A stretch of 64,000 bases of DNA from Martelella mediterranea. Its GTDB lineage: Bacteria; Pseudomonadota; Alphaproteobacteria; Rhizobiales; Rhizobiaceae. The notes beneath the pieces were generated by a model. The model was given only the letters and a program-made list of their open reading frames with translations. It did not search any database and was not told the DNA's origin. Position 1 is the stretch's first letter; each line of letters opens with the position of its first letter. The stretch lies in contig NZ_JAINWJ010000043.1 of the NCBI RefSeq assembly GCF_021021415.1, forward strand, positions 21,611-85,610. Reading direction: 5' to 3'. A program made the translations under genes and the position numbers. Below are positions 61,849 to 64,000 of this stretch, in pieces.

Positions 61849-62500
61849 CGCCGCGCGCCTCCACAAAAGGCGAGACCGCCTGCCAGACCGCTTCCGCCAC
61901 CGCTTCCGGCGCAGCATTGGCGCGGATCACCCGGCATCTTTCGGGTTCCGCCTCGGCGATCTTCAAAAACGCCCTGCGCCGCGCCTCGTGAACCGCGATA
62001 TCATCCTTCTCGAACCGATCCGGCGTGCCGGCAAGCGCCTGTTCGGGCGAGCGGGCCTTGACGCGCTGCAACCCCTCAAGGGCATCGAGATCGAAAATCA
62101 GGGTGAGATCCGGGATGGTGCCGTCGACGGCGACCCGCTCCACGGTCGAGATGAAATCAGGCGCAAGCCCGCCAGCTGTCCCCTGATAGACGCGGGAGGA
62201 ATCCATGAACCGGTCGCACAGCACGATGCTGCCGTCTGCCAGCGCAGGCTTGATGATTTCCTCGACATGATCGTTGCGGGCGGCGGCAAACAGCAGCACT
62301 TCCATGCCGACGCCGAACGGTTCGGCAGCGCCCGAAAGCAGCACGTGGCGCACCGCTTCGGCGCCTGCTGAGCCGCCGGGCTCACGCGTAACGACCACCG
62401 CGCGGCCAAGGCTGGTGAGGCGTTCGGCCAGCAGACGGATCTGCGTCGACTTGCCGGCGCCCTCGCCGCCTTCAAAGCTGATAAATACCCCGCGTTTCAA
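61841..62500 (-). CDS. tmk: Thymidylate kinase
   Basis: 219 aa dTMP kinase. Walker [10 protein letters not shown] at 11-19, DR(Y/F) site [28 protein letters not shown]. First gene of the tmk-holB-metG-tatD-MBL operon. Confidence 0.96.
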   Translation of the reverse strand: MKRGVFISFEGGEGAGKSTQIRLLAERLTSLGRAVVVTREPGGSAGAEAVRHVLLSGAAEPFGVGMEVLLFAAARNDHVEEIIKPALADGSIVLCDRFMDSSRVYQGTAGGLAPDFISTVERVAVDGTIPDLTLIFDLDALEGLQRVKARSPEQALAGTPDRFEKDDIAVHEARRRAFLKIAEAEPERCRVIRANAAPEAVAEAVWQAVSPFVEARGDG

Positions 62501-62541
62501 GCTCTCACATACCTCCGGCCATCGCTTCGTCGTCGTTTAGA

Positions 62542-62585
62542 GCATCGGGCGAAAAAGTGGAATCCGGTTTTTGACAACCCGATGC
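62542..62585. repeat. Rhizobial-type intergenic stem-loop
   Basis: Arms GCATCGGG (62542-62549) and CCCGATGC (62578-62585) enclose AAAAAGTGGAATCCGGTTTTT. The inner part resembles the AAAAGTGGAAACCGGTTTT sequence that is frequent between rhizobial genes. It lies about 40 bp upstream of tmk. Confidence 0.5.
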
Positions 62586-62592
62586 GGCAAAA

Positions 62593-62641
62593 CAAAAAAC
62601 TAGATCACCGGGCGGTTCATATTAACCGTCCGATGATCTAG
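62593..62641 (-). terminator. rlpA terminator
   Basis: CTAGATCA (62600-62607) pairs with TGATCTAG (62634-62641), with an inner CGGTT/AACCG stem (62613-62617 and 62624-62628). On the minus strand a run of six T follows (62594-62599), 35 bp after the rlpA stop. Confidence 0.8.
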
Positions 62642-62675
62642 ACGAATTCAGGCCGGGGCAAAAGGCCTGTGCGAG

Positions 62676-63539
62676 CTATCTTTTGAACGGGATCGGAACG
62701 GAATAGCCGGTATTGTCCGCCAGAATGGTCTCGGTCGCGGCACTGGCGTCGCTTGCCGTAACGGGCTTTGCCTCCTCGACCAGGGCAAGCTGCGCGCTCG
62801 CCTCTTCTGGCTTCACCGAAGTCTCTGCGAGCTCGACGGGCTTTTCGGCGGTCTCTGTCTTGGCAATGATCGTCTCGGTCTTGGCAGCCTCGGCGGGAAC
62901 CGGCGCTTGAGCCTTGGCAAGCTGCACCTCGCCGAAACGCCCCGGATCGACGCCGTCCGGCACCTCCTTCTTCTCGTAGGAGGCCATCAGATAGTTCATG
63001 TCGTCGGCATTGCGCGAGGCGGGGCCGACGTAATCGACCTTGACATTGGCCACGCCCGAACCCGTGACGTCCAGCATCTCGGCGGCCTTCTTGGAAAGGT
63101 CGATGATCCGGCCGGACACAAAAGGACCACGATCGTTAACGCGCACGATGACGGAACTGTCATTGTCGAGATTGGTCACCCGGACATAGCTTGGCAGCGG
63201 CAACGTCTTGTGGGCCGCCGACAGGTGGTTCATGTCGTAGATTTCGCCGCTCGCGGTCTGGGCGCCGTTGAATTTCGGCCCGTACCAGGAAGCGAGCCCG
63301 GTCTTGGAATATTTGGTGTCGGCCTTGGGCGTGTACCATTTGCCCTTGATTTGATAGGGCTTGCCGATCTTCTGGTAGGAAAGCGCATCCGCTTCGGAAA
63401 TGCCGCTTTTGGCAGCATCGGCGACTTCCGCCGCGTCATCCTTGATGTCTTTGGATGTATCGCCCGTGGTCGTGCACGAAGCCATCAATGCAGTCATAGC
63501 CAGCATTGCCAGCGAGGTGGAAAACCGGATTTCTTTCAT
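62676..63539 (-). CDS. rlpA: RlpA-type septal lipoprotein
   Basis: 287 aa. Signal peptide with lipobox MASC (Cys22). The double-psi beta-barrel domain shows GLASWYGPKFNGAQTASGEIYDMNHLSAAHKTLPLPSYVRVTNL and VRVNDRGPFVSGRIIDLSKKAAEML, the RlpA signature. The C-terminal 90 residues are Ala/Glu/Thr-rich and low in complexity; there is no SPOR domain. RlpA proteins act on peptidoglycan at division or at the envelope. Confidence 0.9.
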   Translation of the reverse strand: MKEIRFSTSLAMLAMTALMASCTTTGDTSKDIKDDAAEVADAAKSGISEADALSYQKIGKPYQIKGKWYTPKADTKYSKTGLASWYGPKFNGAQTASGEIYDMNHLSAAHKTLPLPSYVRVTNLDNDSSVIVRVNDRGPFVSGRIIDLSKKAAEMLDVTGSGVANVKVDYVGPASRNADDMNYLMASYEKKEVPDGVDPGRFGEVQLAKAQAPVPAEAAKTETIIAKTETAEKPVELAETSVKPEEASAQLALVEEAKPVTASDASAATETILADNTGYSVPIPFKR

Positions 63540-63829
63540 GCCAACATTTCTTCCGTCTATGTCGATGTACCGTCAGGATTGCTTGCCGGAACCCCTGGAC
63601 CTTGAAACTGTGTCAAACTCTCCTATGCGGATGCTTGATGGCCTCTTTGTGGCGCGTTAACAAAATTGGCGAAATTGCGCAACCCGAAATTGCCGCGGTC
63701 GGGTTTTGACCGCCCCCGCGTGTCCGCGTCAGACCGGTGCATATACCGGGATTGACCCGCAAGAGAACACGGTGCTAAAGGCCATCCTCTAAGCGACATC
63801 TACGAATATTTCGTGAATGCGCTCCAGCC

Positions 63830-63919
63830 GGAGGAGTGGCCGAGCGGTTTAAGGCACCGGTCTTGAAAACCGGCGTGCGTGAAAGCGTACCGTGGGTTCG
63901 AATCCCACCTCCTCCGCCA
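63830..63919 (+). tRNA. tRNA-Ser (anticodon UGA)
   Basis: 90 nt including encoded CCA. Acceptor arms GGAGGAG (63830-63836) and CTCCTCC (63909-63915), anticodon stem CCGGT/ACCGG with anticodon TGA at 63864-63866, long variable arm (GCGTGCGTGAAAGCGTACC region) typical of serine tRNAs, and T arm GTGGGTTCGAATCCCAC. Confidence 0.95.
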
Positions 63920-64000
63920 TACTCATTGTGCAGCCTGAACAGATAGGTAACACATTGTACCTAAGAGGCCGATTTAAAAGTTATTGAGTGATATCAGAAG
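63920..64000. other. A/T-rich tail after tRNA-Ser
   Basis: The last 81 bases are much poorer in G+C than the rest of the window and hold no recognisable gene. They may be the start of an element integrated at the tRNA, or simply intergenic sequence. Confidence 0.3.

Overview
The window is chromosomal DNA from a GC-rich alphaproteobacterium of the order Rhizobiales (Hyphomicrobiales). The gene orders uvrA/ssb, dusB-ntrB-ntrC-ntrY-ntrX-trkA-hfq-hflX, ispDF-cinA and rlpA-tmk-holB-metG-tatD are the ones expected in Rhizobiaceae and relatives, and one DNA-damage operator has the alphaproteobacterial GTTC-N7-GTTC form. Genus cannot be fixed from sequence alone. Most of the window is housekeeping chromosome. 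No CRISPR array, insertion sequence, prophage or rRNA was found.

Layout. 1-11 kb: uvrA (running off the left edge) divergent from ssb with a LexA box between them, marC, gyrA, coaD, two cyclophilins, and queA-tgt. 11-16 kb: a P-loop kinase-like gene, an IalB family gene and a MacA/MacB-like efflux operon with separate ATPase and permease genes. 16-21 kb: fpr and the siroheme/sulfite reductase operon (cysG, DUF2849, cysI, DUF934). 21-25 kb: a zinc deaminase, mazG, a MerR regulator with a carboxymuconolactone decarboxylase family protein, hflX and hfq. 25-34.5 kb: trkA and the two nitrogen two-component systems NtrYX and NtrBC with dusB. 34.5-41.4 kb: ispDF, cinA, a RatA/COQ10-like gene, then a tandem glycine riboswitch controlling gcvT-gcvH-gcvP. 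41.4-45 kb is accessory-like: a 31-bp inverted-repeat element, a decayed copy of the gcvP 3' end, an A/T-richer orphan gene with a HEPN-like RNYIQH motif, a penicillin-V-acylase family gene and an AbrB-type membrane protein. 45-52.7 kb: lipoprotein, YigZ, DUF2177, chrR-rpoE, and a lipid module (FAD oxidoreductase, DUF1365, cyclopropane-fatty-acid-synthase-like methyltransferase, DUF1295 and a small membrane protein). 52.7-57.3 kb: a polyamine-type ABC transporter. 57.5-64 kb: MBL hydrolase, tatD, metG, holB, tmk, rlpA and tRNA-Ser(UGA).

How genes work together. The most coherent candidate system is an RpoE-ChrR (singlet-oxygen type) regulon. Three promoters in 47.8-52.7 kb share AATCC-N18-TA: one before rpoE, one before the FAD oxidoreductase operon and one before the DUF1295 operon. 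This ties a lipid-modifying cassette to the sigma factor. Other points of interest are a Tgt that has lost three of four zinc ligands, an NtrX without the sigma-54 GAFTGA loop, an hflX whose only plausible full-length start is ATT, a MerR promoter with a 19-bp spacer, and two inverted copies of a roughly 250-bp intergenic mosaic repeat.
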